Below, one piece after another: positions 16,286 through 25,148 of a stretch of 64,000 nucleotides of DNA; positions within the stretch are counted from its first letter, which is position 1; the number at the start of each line of letters is the position of its first letter. The position numbers were made by a program, and so were the translations under genes. The stretch is from a virus. The notes under the pieces are model-generated. The model ran no database searches, was not told where the DNA came from, and saw only the letters and a list, made by a program, of their open reading frames with translations. The stretch covers positions 1 to 64,000 of IMG/VR virus record IMGVR_UViG_3300025012_000031, one strand, 5' to 3'.

Positions 16286-17605
16286 TTAACGCACGGTCGG
16301 CCAGTGAAGGACGAAGGTACCGGGCAGCAGTTTGCGATTCAGCGAAGTCGATTGGATGAAAATATCGAAGTCACCGTGGTCACCGGGAACAAGACGGACG
16401 GTTCCGAAAGCAGGGAGTCCGAGGAGTTGGCGAGCACCGCCACCGGTATAAACATGTTTGGTGGTACGATCACGAATGACGATCTTTTTGTAATCCTGAA
16501 CTTCCTTTTCGGCCTTCATGAGCATGTAAAATGCACTGCCTTTGACGAAGGCTTTACGAGTAACGCTTTCGATGTACGGCGCAATCTCGACGGTGGAGTT
16601 GATCGGAAGGATGCAGACCTCGCTAGTAATATCAACGAGTTTCTGTTTAACCTCTTCCTTGGAGACATTGGCGACATTGGAATAGAAGGTGTTGGTCGAT
16701 TTAGCGCCGGCCGAACGGGCGGAAAAGAATGAGGAATATGCCTCGGTGTTTGTTTGGAAAGCCTGCTCGGTTCCCATATCGCTGGTTTCATCCCAGGGAA
16801 GAATATTGCCGCGGTTGATTTTATATTTACTGCAAAATGAGTTAACGTACTTATTGGGAACCAGCCAGGTGAAGGTCCAACGATCAGAGCCGACCTTTTC
16901 TTGAATAAGACGCTGTGTCTCGGCGACACCGGGACTACGCGAATCATTTTCATCACCATCCGTTACGGCTGTGATGATGAAAACAGTATCAGGATTACCG
17001 TCGTCAAGTTTCTCGAGTGCGCGGATGGCGCGGTGAACGGAATCGAACAGAGGGGTCATCCCTGAGGGTTTAAGATCATTGTCATTGAGACTGCGAACCG
17101 TTTGAACCTGGACTCCTTCATAAATGGTACGATGCTTGAGATAGCGATCGCCGAAAGCATATGCCGACATTGTCGCTTCCTGTCCCTCATTCATGACAGC
17201 ATTGCGGATGCCGACCACATTGATGTTGTAGGCCGCAATAAGTGCACGCTTAATGGTTGCAACAGAACCGCTCTCATCAAGACAGAATGCAATGTGCGTC
17301 TTCTTAGCACCGGTACCCATACCAATCGGGGCCGTTTTTATCTGAGCCGGGTCGGTGAACTCCTTGATTGTCGTCGGATTGACCGAAATCTTTTGGGAAA
17401 CGATGTTGACGTTGTTCTTGCGGCACCAATCCTGCCATGACTCGCGACTGATGCACTTGACAACGCCGTTCTGTTTGTAATCGATGAAATGGGTTGGAAC
17501 TCTGTTTGTGCTAATCCCGTCAAAGACCCGCACGACCTCCCGAATTCCGTTGCGACCTTGTACGATGAGACCGACTTTTGGACTACTGATTTGTTTTGAC
17601 AGCAT
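16286..17605 (-). CDS. VWA-domain protein
   Basis: 439 aa. The MIDAS metal site is visible: DESGSV (DxSxS, near residue 110), SGMTPLFDS (Thr) and TDGDEND (Asp). The N-terminal 95 residues look like an SH3-like module (VGLIVQGRNGIREVVRVFDG). VWA proteins mediate metal-dependent protein contacts. The C-terminal 120 residues match nothing I know. SD AAAAGGAG. Could be a host-targeting or assembly factor. Confidence 0.8.
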   Translation of the reverse strand: MLSKQISSPKVGLIVQGRNGIREVVRVFDGISTNRVPTHFIDYKQNGVVKCISRESWQDWCRKNNVNIVSQKISVNPTTIKEFTDPAQIKTAPIGMGTGAKKTHIAFCLDESGSVATIKRALIAAYNINVVGIRNAVMNEGQEATMSAYAFGDRYLKHRTIYEGVQVQTVRSLNDNDLKPSGMTPLFDSVHRAIRALEKLDDGNPDTVFIITAVTDGDENDSRSPGVAETQRLIQEKVGSDRWTFTWLVPNKYVNSFCSKYKINRGNILPWDETSDMGTEQAFQTNTEAYSSFFSARSAGAKSTNTFYSNVANVSKEEVKQKLVDITSEVCILPINSTVEIAPYIESVTRKAFVKGSAFYMLMKAEKEVQDYKKIVIRDRTTKHVYTGGGARQLLGLPAFGTVRLVPGDHGDFDIFIQSTSLNRKLLPGTFVLHWPTVR

Positions 17606-17613
17606 ACGTGATG

Positions 17614-17949
17614 TTACTCCTTTTCTTTGTTAGTGAGATAAATTTTGATCTTGGAACTCAATTTATCTGGTGTTACTAACCACTGAACACGATGACCGTC
17701 ACCGAATGTGGCGTAATCATCGCCCCAAACAGAATCACGGTCAGTCGGTTCCCCTTGTTTTACAAAACCCATGAATTTACACCTGCGACCCGCACCACAA
17801 CTGAAACCAGAACAGAGAGTGATAACATCCATTCCGGGTTGAAGGTCGGCGAGAAGGCGTTCATTTAATCCTTCGGTGATCAATGACGGTATCATATTGA
17901 TTTCCTCAATACTCAACGTCTTCAAGAATTCTCTAATTTTATTCTTCAT
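17614..17949 (-). CDS. Hypothetical protein (111 aa)
   Basis: Start at 17949 fixed by AAGGAG 7 bases upstream. N-terminal helix, then an SH3-like stretch (LQPGMDVITLCSGFSCGAGRRCKF) with four Cys, possibly metal-binding. First gene after the promoter at 17985 and directly upstream of the VWA gene. Confidence 0.6.
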   Translation of the reverse strand: MKNKIREFLKTLSIEEINMIPSLITEGLNERLLADLQPGMDVITLCSGFSCGAGRRCKFMGFVKQGEPTDRDSVWGDDYATFGDGHRVQWLVTPDKLSSKIKIYLTNKEKE

Positions 17950-17984
17950 TGTTCTCCTTAAAGGCAATCATCGACAAAGTGTTT

Positions 17985-18013
17985 ATTTTATAACATTTAT
18001 CATCACTTGTCAA
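17985..18013 (-). promoter_or_regulatory. Sigma70 promoter
   Basis: TTGACA, 17 bp, TAAAAT, upstream of the 111-aa gene and the VWA gene. Confidence 0.75.
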
Positions 18014-18018
18014 CAACT

Positions 18019-18438
18019 TTATTCCTCTTCCATATCTTTTTGGTGCTGACCCAACATACATCCTAGTTGGCATCGATGTTTAAGGGTCGATTCATTCTTT
18101 TTGAAAAGAGTCTGCATCTGCCCAACCCGCGGAGCAATATCGGTTTCGTATTGACTAAGAAAAACCCCACCGACTCTACTAAAGAACATGACATCCTTCG
18201 GATAGAACCAATCGAAAAGCTGCTGTGGTGAAATAAATCCACAAAAGTCATCTTCTTCCATATCACTGAGCATATCACGGTATGGTTCCGGGTGGGCAAA
18301 AATATGGGGGCTGTTGGACATATAAGATCGAACTTCGTCATGGTGGCAACGAGAAGTATAAATCCCACCAAAATCTTGATCATTATCATCTCGCTTAATC
18401 TCAAAACGCAAAACACCAAATGTTTTTTCAAGTGACAT
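18019..18438 (-). CDS. Hypothetical protein (139 aa)
   Basis: The ATG at 18438 is chosen because AGGAGG lies 8 bases upstream; the longer frame would start inside the promoter. Begins MSLEKTFGVLRFEIK and ends in a Cys-containing tail (HRCQLGCMLGQ). No family recognised. Its SD is one arm of a long inverted repeat that overlaps its own promoter. Confidence 0.65.
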   Translation of the reverse strand: MSLEKTFGVLRFEIKRDDNDQDFGGIYTSRCHHDEVRSYMSNSPHIFAHPEPYRDMLSDMEEDDFCGFISPQQLFDWFYPKDVMFFSRVGGVFLSQYETDIAPRVGQMQTLFKKNESTLKHRCQLGCMLGQHQKDMEEE

Positions 18439-18474
18439 TAAAAAGCCTCCTGATGAATTGTAATTCGCAGATGC

Positions 18475-18503
18475 AAAATACAATCATCAAGAGGCTATGT
18501 CAA
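18475..18503 (-). promoter_or_regulatory. Sigma70 promoter whose spacer is complementary to the RBS
   Basis: TTGACA, 17 bp, TATTTT. A near-perfect 17-bp inverted repeat (18445-18462 with 18479-18495, one bulged base, one mismatch) pairs the promoter spacer with the SD region; the -10 box is in the loop and TTTTT follows the hairpin. RNA read through from the polymerase gene would be terminated or would hide AGGAGG; RNA started here keeps only one arm. Confidence 0.8.
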
Positions 18504-18516
18504 TTAAAAAATACTG

Positions 18517-21027
18517 CTAGGAGAAAAAATCTTCTAAACTGACTGCTTTATTATTCATTGACCAACCGATCAGTTCAAAGATCTTCTCCATTGGATTCAT
18601 ATAAGCCTTCTCCCACTGAAGGTCATAATCAATCGGACACATTCGATCAAACTCAACGGGGAACTTATCTAAACAAGCAATGGCATTAGAGCCAACTCGA
18701 TTTGGTTCTTTGAGATAGCAGTATTTAACTTTATCGCCTTCGTGTATCAGTTGATACTTATCTTCAAGATTCATCATCTTAACGAATTTGTTAAAGACAA
18801 TGGCGGCTCTTGGTGCTAACGGAACACCTTTCGTTTGACCAATGTACTTGTTGAATTCGTTGACACCACGAGGGAATGCAACCTTCTCAAATGGCAATGT
18901 CTTGAAGATAACATGTTGTGAATCAAGATAATCCTTAACGGCTTTCTGATCGGCCGTTTCGAAGATTAACTCAAGTGTTCGTTTAAGGGCATCACGAACA
19001 AATTGCGGTGTTGATGTCCGCACCACTTCGATGCCTTTGATCTTCAGTTTCGTTTTGTCGAAGTAGAATGTACCTTCGTTCTCAAGCAACCGCATGGCAT
19101 ACATTTTCTTTTCACGGAACAAGCAGACGTTTGAGATAGATTCATGCTCCATCGTCAGAGTCTTCTGTTTTGTGTTAAGACCATCCGTCAACTTGTTGAA
19201 GAACTCCTTGAGGACAGGATCAAGAACCATGTCACTATATTTCAACAGGAAGTGTACGACCGTTTCATTGTCTGGTAGTTCATCCCCAAAACGTTTATTA
19301 AGAGTCGGAACCATGTCAAGGAAAACGGAGTCGGTGTCTGTGTAAATGTTTTTGACATCCGGGAGTTTCTTTTCAATGTATCTTGCAGCACCACGAACGG
19401 ATGTCTGACCTGCTGATGTAATGGCGGCGGCGATACGAAGGTCAAAATATCTAAACCATTCGTTTGACATCGCACCGTAAAGACTGTTCATGAATACCTT
19501 AAATGCTCCCTGAATTGCATCAAGTGAAGCAATTTGGTTCTTAATGTCAGGTGTCTTCTCTAATACATCAAGTTCCTTAATTGATCTCTTTGCACCTTTA
19601 CGACCAGCGAAAATTTCAGCAACGATTTCTGGAATGAATCCGATCTTGTCACGACGATAGAATGTTCCGTTTGGTGCCATACAGACATCATATCTGTCCA
19701 AGACGGGTTGTACTCTTTCCATAAGAACATCGGGGTCAAGACAGCTTTCAATATTACCGAACTGCATGGCGATGTTCTTGAGTTCATCTGGTAGAATTGA
19801 TTCATCAACAATTGTCTCTGGAGACATGTTATATGTGATGATAGAGTTTGGATATGAAGATGCGATATCTCGTACCATAACCCAGTAGTTAAGGCCACGT
19901 CTTGGGTCCTCAACGAATCCACCAGGGAACTGACCTTTGATGTTTGATTTCTTCGGTGGGGCAAGAATCTTTTTTGACAGCAGAATGTTGTAGAGATATG
20001 CATCCCAGATACCAACTGTACCAAAGACGTCCTTGAAATCACATTTCGCCATGTAGGTCATCGTGATAGCAAGTGCAAGATAGTTACGCTTCTTATCAAT
20101 CGCTGTCACCAACCGAACGTCTTTGATGTTGTATGACATGTATGTCTGAAAATCATTTTCATACAACTCGTTCAGTGGCCCGTCATAGTCTAACTTGTCA
20201 TCGCCTAATTCAACTTTTGCAATATATGACAGAGACTTCTGTTCTCTTGGTTCAACACAGAATTTCTCATAGAGGTTTTTGTAATCATAATGAACGATGC
20301 CCTCAATTGAGTAACCGATCTGCTCGTTACCAAAGTTGTCGGTATACTTATGCGCCGATACTTTCCGAATCGGTGAAAGTTGAAGAACATAATTCGTCGG
20401 CATAATCTTGTTGATACGAGTGACGATGTATGGTATGTCAAATCCCTCAGTGTTCCACCCGGTGTAGATATCAGGATACGCAGACGACCAGAAATCAACG
20501 AACTTGATAATCAAATCCTTTTCGTCTTCACAGAAGATATAAGTAACATCATCTTCTGTTGGGATGTAATTTTCTTTATAGCCGAATGCTGTGATTTTTC
20601 CACTGATGATTTCTTCAACAGTCAATGCGGATATCGGCCAAGCTGCATCTTCGGGTTTTGGGAAACCCTTCGTGCACTGTACCTCCACGTCAAGGTTAAA
20701 GATACGCATATGATTCATCTGAGGGAGAACCTGCCCTGGATAATTCAATGCGATGAATTGATACAGCGGACTAATGTCGCCGTGAATATCAATGTAATCA
20801 CCGTTTTCCTTTTTCCAATTTCGCATCTCGGAAATACTTTCGAAGACTCGATGCTCAATTGGTTTTCCGTGGATCGTAGTGAAACTTGTTTTTGCACCCG
20901 GAGATGCGTCTACACCAAGAAACGGACGAAAGTTGATTCGTTCTTCCTTTCGTTCACCGTCTTCAATGTAGCGATGATAGATGACATCTCTACCGACTTG
21001 TGTAACATTCAGATAACTCTTTGCCAT
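18517..21027 (-). CDS. 43: Family B DNA polymerase (T4 gp43 type)
   Basis: 836 aa. Exonuclease motif FNLDVEVQ near residue 112 and GWNTEGFDIPY near 195; polymerase motif A RDIASSYPNSI near 387, motif B FMNSLYGAMSN near 514 and motif C YTDTDSVFL near 562. Proofreading and polymerase domains are both intact. It ends AVSLEDFFS, fitting the clamp-binding tail of T4/RB69 gp43. The gene is last in a string with gp45, gp44 and gp62, the T4 order, but has its own hairpin promoter at 21063. Confidence 0.97.
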   Translation of the reverse strand: MAKSYLNVTQVGRDVIYHRYIEDGERKEERINFRPFLGVDASPGAKTSFTTIHGKPIEHRVFESISEMRNWKKENGDYIDIHGDISPLYQFIALNYPGQVLPQMNHMRIFNLDVEVQCTKGFPKPEDAAWPISALTVEEIISGKITAFGYKENYIPTEDDVTYIFCEDEKDLIIKFVDFWSSAYPDIYTGWNTEGFDIPYIVTRINKIMPTNYVLQLSPIRKVSAHKYTDNFGNEQIGYSIEGIVHYDYKNLYEKFCVEPREQKSLSYIAKVELGDDKLDYDGPLNELYENDFQTYMSYNIKDVRLVTAIDKKRNYLALAITMTYMAKCDFKDVFGTVGIWDAYLYNILLSKKILAPPKKSNIKGQFPGGFVEDPRRGLNYWVMVRDIASSYPNSIITYNMSPETIVDESILPDELKNIAMQFGNIESCLDPDVLMERVQPVLDRYDVCMAPNGTFYRRDKIGFIPEIVAEIFAGRKGAKRSIKELDVLEKTPDIKNQIASLDAIQGAFKVFMNSLYGAMSNEWFRYFDLRIAAAITSAGQTSVRGAARYIEKKLPDVKNIYTDTDSVFLDMVPTLNKRFGDELPDNETVVHFLLKYSDMVLDPVLKEFFNKLTDGLNTKQKTLTMEHESISNVCLFREKKMYAMRLLENEGTFYFDKTKLKIKGIEVVRTSTPQFVRDALKRTLELIFETADQKAVKDYLDSQHVIFKTLPFEKVAFPRGVNEFNKYIGQTKGVPLAPRAAIVFNKFVKMMNLEDKYQLIHEGDKVKYCYLKEPNRVGSNAIACLDKFPVEFDRMCPIDYDLQWEKAYMNPMEKIFELIGWSMNNKAVSLEDFFS

Positions 21028-21062
21028 TTAATACCTCTCGTGTTGAATTAACTTGGGGAGTT

Positions 21063-21091
21063 ATTATATCACAACAGCTCCCCGATGTCAA
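21063..21091 (-). promoter_or_regulatory. Sigma70 promoter with inverted repeat around the -10 box
   Basis: TTGACA, 17 bp, TATAAT in front of the polymerase gene. GGGGAG (21055-21060) and CTCCCC (21078-21083) flank the -10 box, and 9 of 11 positions pair when the arms are extended inward. Confidence 0.85.
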
Positions 21092-21094
21092 TCA

Positions 21095-21592
21095 TTAACC
21101 AAACAGCATATCTACGAACTGGGCGGCGGCCTTCTCAAGATGTTTAAGTTTTCCGCCGTTCATTATAGTGACATCATATTTGTAATTGTATGCATTCGCA
21201 TCTGCACGATTCATGAATTGTTCAACAACATCACGTTTCACACAGACCGCCGTTGCTCCGGTTTTTTCAACAAACTTAGCAATTTCTTCTGGTTCTCTGA
21301 TATGAAAGAAGAAAATCCCACGTTGGTTTGTTTGAAGGACATTCAGCATATAGTTCATTGGTCCATCATATGCTTTAGTGGAGAGGTCTTTGAGATCAGC
21401 GAGAAACTTGCGACCAATCTCATCCTTCACCCCATCCCACCCGAGAGTCATCGCGGCCTCTTTCACACGATCAACAGAAGAGATGTTAAAACCCGGAATA
21501 TTATAATGCTCGGCGGCATACTTGATACACATTTCGCAAAATGTATCTTTTCCAACCCTCGCTGGGCCATTAATAACAATGACTTTCTTCAT
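21095..21592 (-). CDS. P-loop deoxynucleotide monophosphate kinase-like protein
   Basis: 165 aa from the ATG at 21592 (AAGGAAGG upstream; a longer frame has no SD). INGPARVGKDTF (residues 6-17) is the Walker A loop of dNMP kinases such as T4 gp1; a DR.V-type second motif and an Arg-rich lid (FHIREPEE) follow. It should phosphorylate dNMPs, possibly including modified ones. It ends QFVDMLFG, which also resembles a clamp-binding tail. Neighbours are the dUTPase and polymerase. Confidence 0.8.
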   Translation of the reverse strand: MKKVIVINGPARVGKDTFCEMCIKYAAEHYNIPGFNISSVDRVKEAAMTLGWDGVKDEIGRKFLADLKDLSTKAYDGPMNYMLNVLQTNQRGIFFFHIREPEEIAKFVEKTGATAVCVKRDVVEQFMNRADANAYNYKYDVTIMNGGKLKHLEKAAAQFVDMLFG

Positions 21593-21596
21593 ATGA

Positions 21597-22040
21597 TTAA
21601 CCTTCCTTATTGGTGCTACCGAAACCACCCGCCCCGCGTTCTGTTTCGCTAGTAAAAAGTTCACCATCAGAAACTAACATAGGTTTAGAATAAAGTACTG
21701 GGATAAGAACCCCTTGTACGAGTTTCATTCCCGGCCCAATGTAGACCGTATCGTTGCCGGTGTTAACAACATTGAGGTGGATTTCTCCTTGATAATCTTC
21801 ATCTACAACACATGCAAGAATGTCAAGGCCGAATTTTGAACCGACTCCCGACTTGTTGAAGAAGATCAGTGCATGGCCTTCGGGAATTTGTGCACGGATG
21901 CCTGAAGGAATCAGGGCACGTTCACCACCTTCAAGTGTAATCGTCATTACGTCATTAGGAACGAAGAAATCTAATCCTGCTGACTTTGGGGTACCGCGTT
22001 CGATATCTTTAACATCTCTAACCTTTGAATAACGAATCAT
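21597..22040 (-). CDS. dut: dUTP diphosphatase
   Basis: 147 aa, a full-length trimeric dUTPase. Motif I SAGLDFFVP, motif II KSGVGSKFGL, motif III VVDEDYQGEIHLNVVN and motif V ERGAGGFGST are all present. It hydrolyses dUTP to dUMP, feeding ThyX and keeping uracil out of the DNA. It lies between gp62 and the kinase gene, where T4 has regA. Confidence 0.95.
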   Translation of the reverse strand: MIRYSKVRDVKDIERGTPKSAGLDFFVPNDVMTITLEGGERALIPSGIRAQIPEGHALIFFNKSGVGSKFGLDILACVVDEDYQGEIHLNVVNTGNDTVYIGPGMKLVQGVLIPVLYSKPMLVSDGELFTSETERGAGGFGSTNKEG

Positions 22041-22054
22041 CTTTCATTTCTCCT

Positions 22055-22450
22055 TTATTTTCTTCCTCTATTTTCGTAATACTCAGTTATAGTTCCAAGT
22101 TCTTCTTCGGAGATAACAGTCGCATACTGCTTTGCAGTGTCAGTGTTAACCTTGAACCAATCCATGAGGTACTGAATTGTCTTCTCAGCCTTTTCCTTTT
22201 TAGCATTGTACTTTATGAACTTATTATTCTTTGGGACACCGAGATAATAAAAGTCAAAGACCATTTCTGGTGTATAGCCGTAGTTCATATTCATTGCATT
22301 TGCTAAGAATACGAAGCTAGGTTCGCATGACATAAAACGATTAATTATGAACGGGGAGAAGCCTTTGACGAATGTCGATTTGTCTTCATCTTTTGGGAGG
22401 GATTTTTTGTTGATTGCATTGAGGTAATCGAATAGTCCTTTTGCTGCCAT
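22055..22450 (-). CDS. 62: Clamp-loader small subunit (T4 gp62 type)
   Basis: 131 aa, shorter than T4 gp62. Recognised by a helical stretch FDYLNAINKKS...FSPFIINRFMSCEPS, which parallels the T4 gp62 region around AINNK, and by its place between gp44 and gp43. It would complete the gp44/62 clamp loader that opens the gp45 ring. SD AAGGTG. Confidence 0.8.
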   Translation of the reverse strand: MAAKGLFDYLNAINKKSLPKDEDKSTFVKGFSPFIINRFMSCEPSFVFLANAMNMNYGYTPEMVFDFYYLGVPKNNKFIKYNAKKEKAEKTIQYLMDWFKVNTDTAKQYATVISEEELGTITEYYENRGRK

Positions 22451-22478
22451 AATTTTTCACCTTACTTCTTTATGATTT

Positions 22479-22486
22479 TATAAATA
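22479..22486 (+). promoter_or_regulatory. T4-type late promoter TATAAATA in a weak hairpin
   Basis: Perfect TATAAATA 30 bases before the homing endonuclease start. ATAAAT at 22480-22485 can pair with ATTTAT at 22495-22500, and TATAAAT with ATTTATA at 22510-22516, overlapping the start codon. Confidence 0.65.
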
Positions 22487-22515
22487 AAATTAAAATTTAT
22501 TTTTGGAGAATTTAT

Positions 22516-23364
22516 ATGAACGGTTTTATATACAAAGTAACGTGTACGATAAACAATAAATCTTATATCGGAAAAACAAAACAAGATATAGATTCATATA
22601 TCGAGGGTCATTTTCAAAATGCATTAAAAAATTCACCAACGAGAGTTTTTTATCGTGCTATACAAAAACATGGTAGAGAAAACTTTATATATGAAACACT
22701 TTATGAAGGTCCCGTTGAAATGCTCAATGAAATGGAATGTTTTTATATTCAGAAATATCACACATATTTGGGACTCCCTGATTGTTGTGGTTATAATATG
22801 ACTATGGGTGGGGATGGAGGAGATACGAATTCCCAACACCCAATGAAATCAGAAATATATTCTAAGGTGTCTAAAAGTAATAAGGGAAGAATATGGTCAG
22901 AAGAACACAAAGCAAACATGAAACTCGCCCAAATTAAACGATATTCAATTATAATAAAGAAACCAAGAACACCAAAACAAATAAGAACAACAAAACAAAA
23001 ACAAATAAGAACAATACGTATTCAGGCAAGAAATCCTAACAGGGCCGTGTTTGGATCAAAAGAACATATTGATAAAATGCAGAGACCAAAAAGCGATGAA
23101 CATAAAAGAAAAATGTCAGAAGTAAGAAAGATTAAGGGCCTTGCTAAAGGCAAAAATAATCCAAAGGCGGGAGACTTTCTTTTAACATCGCCATCAGGAG
23201 AAACATTTGAATTACATGGCGAACTTTCTGCATTCTGTTTAGAAAACAAACTACCATTCACAACCATGATTAGACATGCGGGCCATGGAATCATAAAATT
23301 TAAAAGAAAACTCAAAGATCCATCGACCGCTAATTGTGAGGGGTGGGAAATTAATCGAATCTAA
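22516..23364 (+). CDS. GIY-YIG homing endonuclease
   Basis: 282 aa. GFIYKVTCTINNKSYIGKT (residues 3-21) is the GIY-YIG core, followed by Arg and Glu of the active site (ENFIYETLYEG region), a basic Lys/Arg-rich linker and a C-terminal DNA-binding part ending CEGWEINRI. Inserted antisense exactly between gp44 (its stop abuts the gp44 stop) and gp62. Strong SD (TGGAGAA) and TATAAATA upstream indicate late expression. Confidence 0.9.
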   Translation: MNGFIYKVTCTINNKSYIGKTKQDIDSYIEGHFQNALKNSPTRVFYRAIQKHGRENFIYETLYEGPVEMLNEMECFYIQKYHTYLGLPDCCGYNMTMGGDGGDTNSQHPMKSEIYSKVSKSNKGRIWSEEHKANMKLAQIKRYSIIIKKPRTPKQIRTTKQKQIRTIRIQARNPNRAVFGSKEHIDKMQRPKSDEHKRKMSEVRKIKGLAKGKNNPKAGDFLLTSPSGETFELHGELSAFCLENKLPFTTMIRHAGHGIIKFKRKLKDPSTANCEGWEINRI

Positions 23365-23365
23365 T

Positions 23366-24307
23366 TTACTTCCATTGTGCGACCTTCATGATCTCGGTGA
23401 CACAAGCAACCAGATTGACCTCTGAGTCAACACATGAACAATGCTGATAGTTATACTGTCCGAGGATTGGAATGATGTCTAGCAACGATACGTCTTTAAT
23501 ATGACTATCAATTTCCTTATAGAAGGTCGTATAGAAAGAACTTGTATCAATTTCAGTACACAACTTACGAACGGTTGCAAACTTACCGGCCTTCATCGCT
23601 GGGATCAGTTCGGACATATAGGAATTGTCACTAACAGCAAGAACCGATGCCGTGATCTTTCCGTCATTCATACTTGAGAATTTTTGAAGTGCGCCGATTG
23701 TTTTGCGGAAGTCAGGGAAGAAGTTCTTTACGAGGGTTGCAACTGATTGCTTGTCATATTCAACCTTTTCGTTCTCGAGAATGAAGCATACTCTTTTGAA
23801 GTAGTTCAACATGATTTCATCCTGAACCTTGGGTCCATAGTTGAAAGAAATCATTTGGCAACGAGAGTGGATAGGGTCAATGATTTTCTGAAGGTTGTTT
23901 GTGCAGATAATAAAACGAGCATTTGATTCCATCTGTTCCATGAGAACTTTGATGGAGTCTTGTGCATTTCCTGACATACGATCCATCTCGTCAAGGATGA
24001 CAAGTTTCTTTCCACCCATCAGCGAACTCGTAGATGCAAATTGCATAACATCATTACGAATAACCTCAACTTGCGTTTGAAGAGAACCGTTGATGTAGAG
24101 CAGGTCCATCCCCATTTCGTTGGCGATTGCTTTTGCCGACGAGGTCTTGCCGAGCCCCGCCGAACCATAAAACATTAGGTTCGGTACTTCATTGGTTTTC
24201 TTAATTTCTTTGAACAATTTATGAACTGTTGCTGGTGCAATCACATCATTCATTGTCTGTGGTCGATAACGTTCAACCCAAAGCGAACTTGTGCCAATCT
24301 TCTCCAT
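23366..24307 (-). CDS. 44: Clamp-loader ATPase subunit (T4 gp44 type)
   Basis: 313 aa. Walker A GSAGLGKTSSAK near residue 50, Walker B LVILDEMDRM near 105, sensor 1 IICTNN near 135 and the SRC motif HSRCQ near 148 identify an AAA+ clamp loader. With gp62 it loads the gp45 clamp onto primed DNA. A homing endonuclease gene is inserted just after its stop codon. Confidence 0.95.
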   Translation of the reverse strand: MEKIGTSSLWVERYRPQTMNDVIAPATVHKLFKEIKKTNEVPNLMFYGSAGLGKTSSAKAIANEMGMDLLYINGSLQTQVEVIRNDVMQFASTSSLMGGKKLVILDEMDRMSGNAQDSIKVLMEQMESNARFIICTNNLQKIIDPIHSRCQMISFNYGPKVQDEIMLNYFKRVCFILENEKVEYDKQSVATLVKNFFPDFRKTIGALQKFSSMNDGKITASVLAVSDNSYMSELIPAMKAGKFATVRKLCTEIDTSSFYTTFYKEIDSHIKDVSLLDIIPILGQYNYQHCSCVDSEVNLVACVTEIMKVAQWK

Positions 24308-24339
24308 ATTCCTCGTCCTCTTTCATTAATTTTTTTATG

Positions 24340-24385
24340 AATTGAATAGGGCAACCTTAATTTGTTCGGGTTGCCCTATTCAATT
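24340..24385 (-). terminator. 17-bp hairpin between gp45 and gp44
   Basis: Perfect stem (AATTGAATAGGGCAACC and complement) with a 12-base loop. No run of T follows closely on the minus strand, so it may attenuate or protect the abundant gp45 mRNA rather than fully terminate, allowing gp44/62 to be made from the same promoter at a lower level. Confidence 0.75.
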
Positions 24386-24399
24386 ACTACCACTACAAA

Positions 24400-25074
24400 T
24401 TAAATGACATTACATCCGATGTAATACTCAACGCCGGTGTAAGAGCCCCATTTGGTGATTTTCTTTGAAGAGATTTTGACATCATAGTCACCCGGAAGAA
24501 TCTTGAGTTCGGAGACGGCCATCTTGATGACACCTTTACCGAGAGTGTTGGAACGGATGCCTTCGCGAATGACGATGTCAAATGCGTTTGCTGTCGAATC
24601 CTTTTCCTTGGCAACAGTGATACGAATGCCGTTGTCTTTCTCGTCGGTCTCGAAGAAAACAAACTCCGCCTTCAGGACAGATGCCATCTTGAAGATCGTT
24701 GCAAGCTTTTCGGCGGGCAAAGAGAAGTCAAGCTCGCAATCAACAGTAGCAAACTTCTTATCAATGTCCGGGACATTGGGGCAGAGTTCAGACGGTGTGG
24801 TGTAATAGGTGATCTTTGCTCCACCATCTTTAATGACAAGACGTTTTGTCTGAACATCAATGTCCGCATCCTTGAAGGCACCGACGGCCTGAAGCAACTC
24901 TGTCACTTCATAAATACCGAAAGAGTCAAATCCGTAGGGATTGTCGAACTTATACTTCCCAACAATCGTCTTGGTATTGTTGATGACTTCAAGGCGGTCA
25001 GGATAGATGACCATTGAAGGATTGATGCCGGCAAAGTTTTTGAGAATGCCGAGTTCTGTGTCAGAAAATTTCAT
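24400..25074 (-). CDS. 45: Sliding clamp (T4 gp45 type)
   Basis: 224 aa, T4 gp45 length. Recognised by the N-terminal MKFSDTELGILKNFAGIN, by two repeated alpha/beta halves and by its position upstream of gp44. It forms the trimeric ring that tethers the polymerase and, in T4, activates late promoters. Here several other proteins carry polymerase-like DFF tails and may also dock on it. Strong SD and its own sigma70 promoter. Confidence 0.92.
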   Translation of the reverse strand: MKFSDTELGILKNFAGINPSMVIYPDRLEVINNTKTIVGKYKFDNPYGFDSFGIYEVTELLQAVGAFKDADIDVQTKRLVIKDGGAKITYYTTPSELCPNVPDIDKKFATVDCELDFSLPAEKLATIFKMASVLKAEFVFFETDEKDNGIRITVAKEKDSTANAFDIVIREGIRSNTLGKGVIKMAVSELKILPGDYDVKISSKKITKWGSYTGVEYYIGCNVI

Positions 25075-25116
25075 TTGTGTTGCTCCTTTTAGTTGTGGTT
25101 GATTGATTGGACCGCT

Positions 25117-25145
25117 ATTTTAAACTAAATGATGATGTATGTCAA
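25117..25145 (-). promoter_or_regulatory. Sigma70 promoter of the clamp operon
   Basis: TTGACA, 17 bp, TAAAAT in front of gp45. TTTAGTT in the spacer can pair with AACTAAA next to the SD, a weak version of the hairpin design seen at other promoters here. Confidence 0.8.
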
Positions 25146-25148
25146 TAG

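Noticed and set aside
20380-21051. A 223-codon plus-strand frame.
   Set aside because: Antisense shadow of the DNA polymerase exonuclease region.
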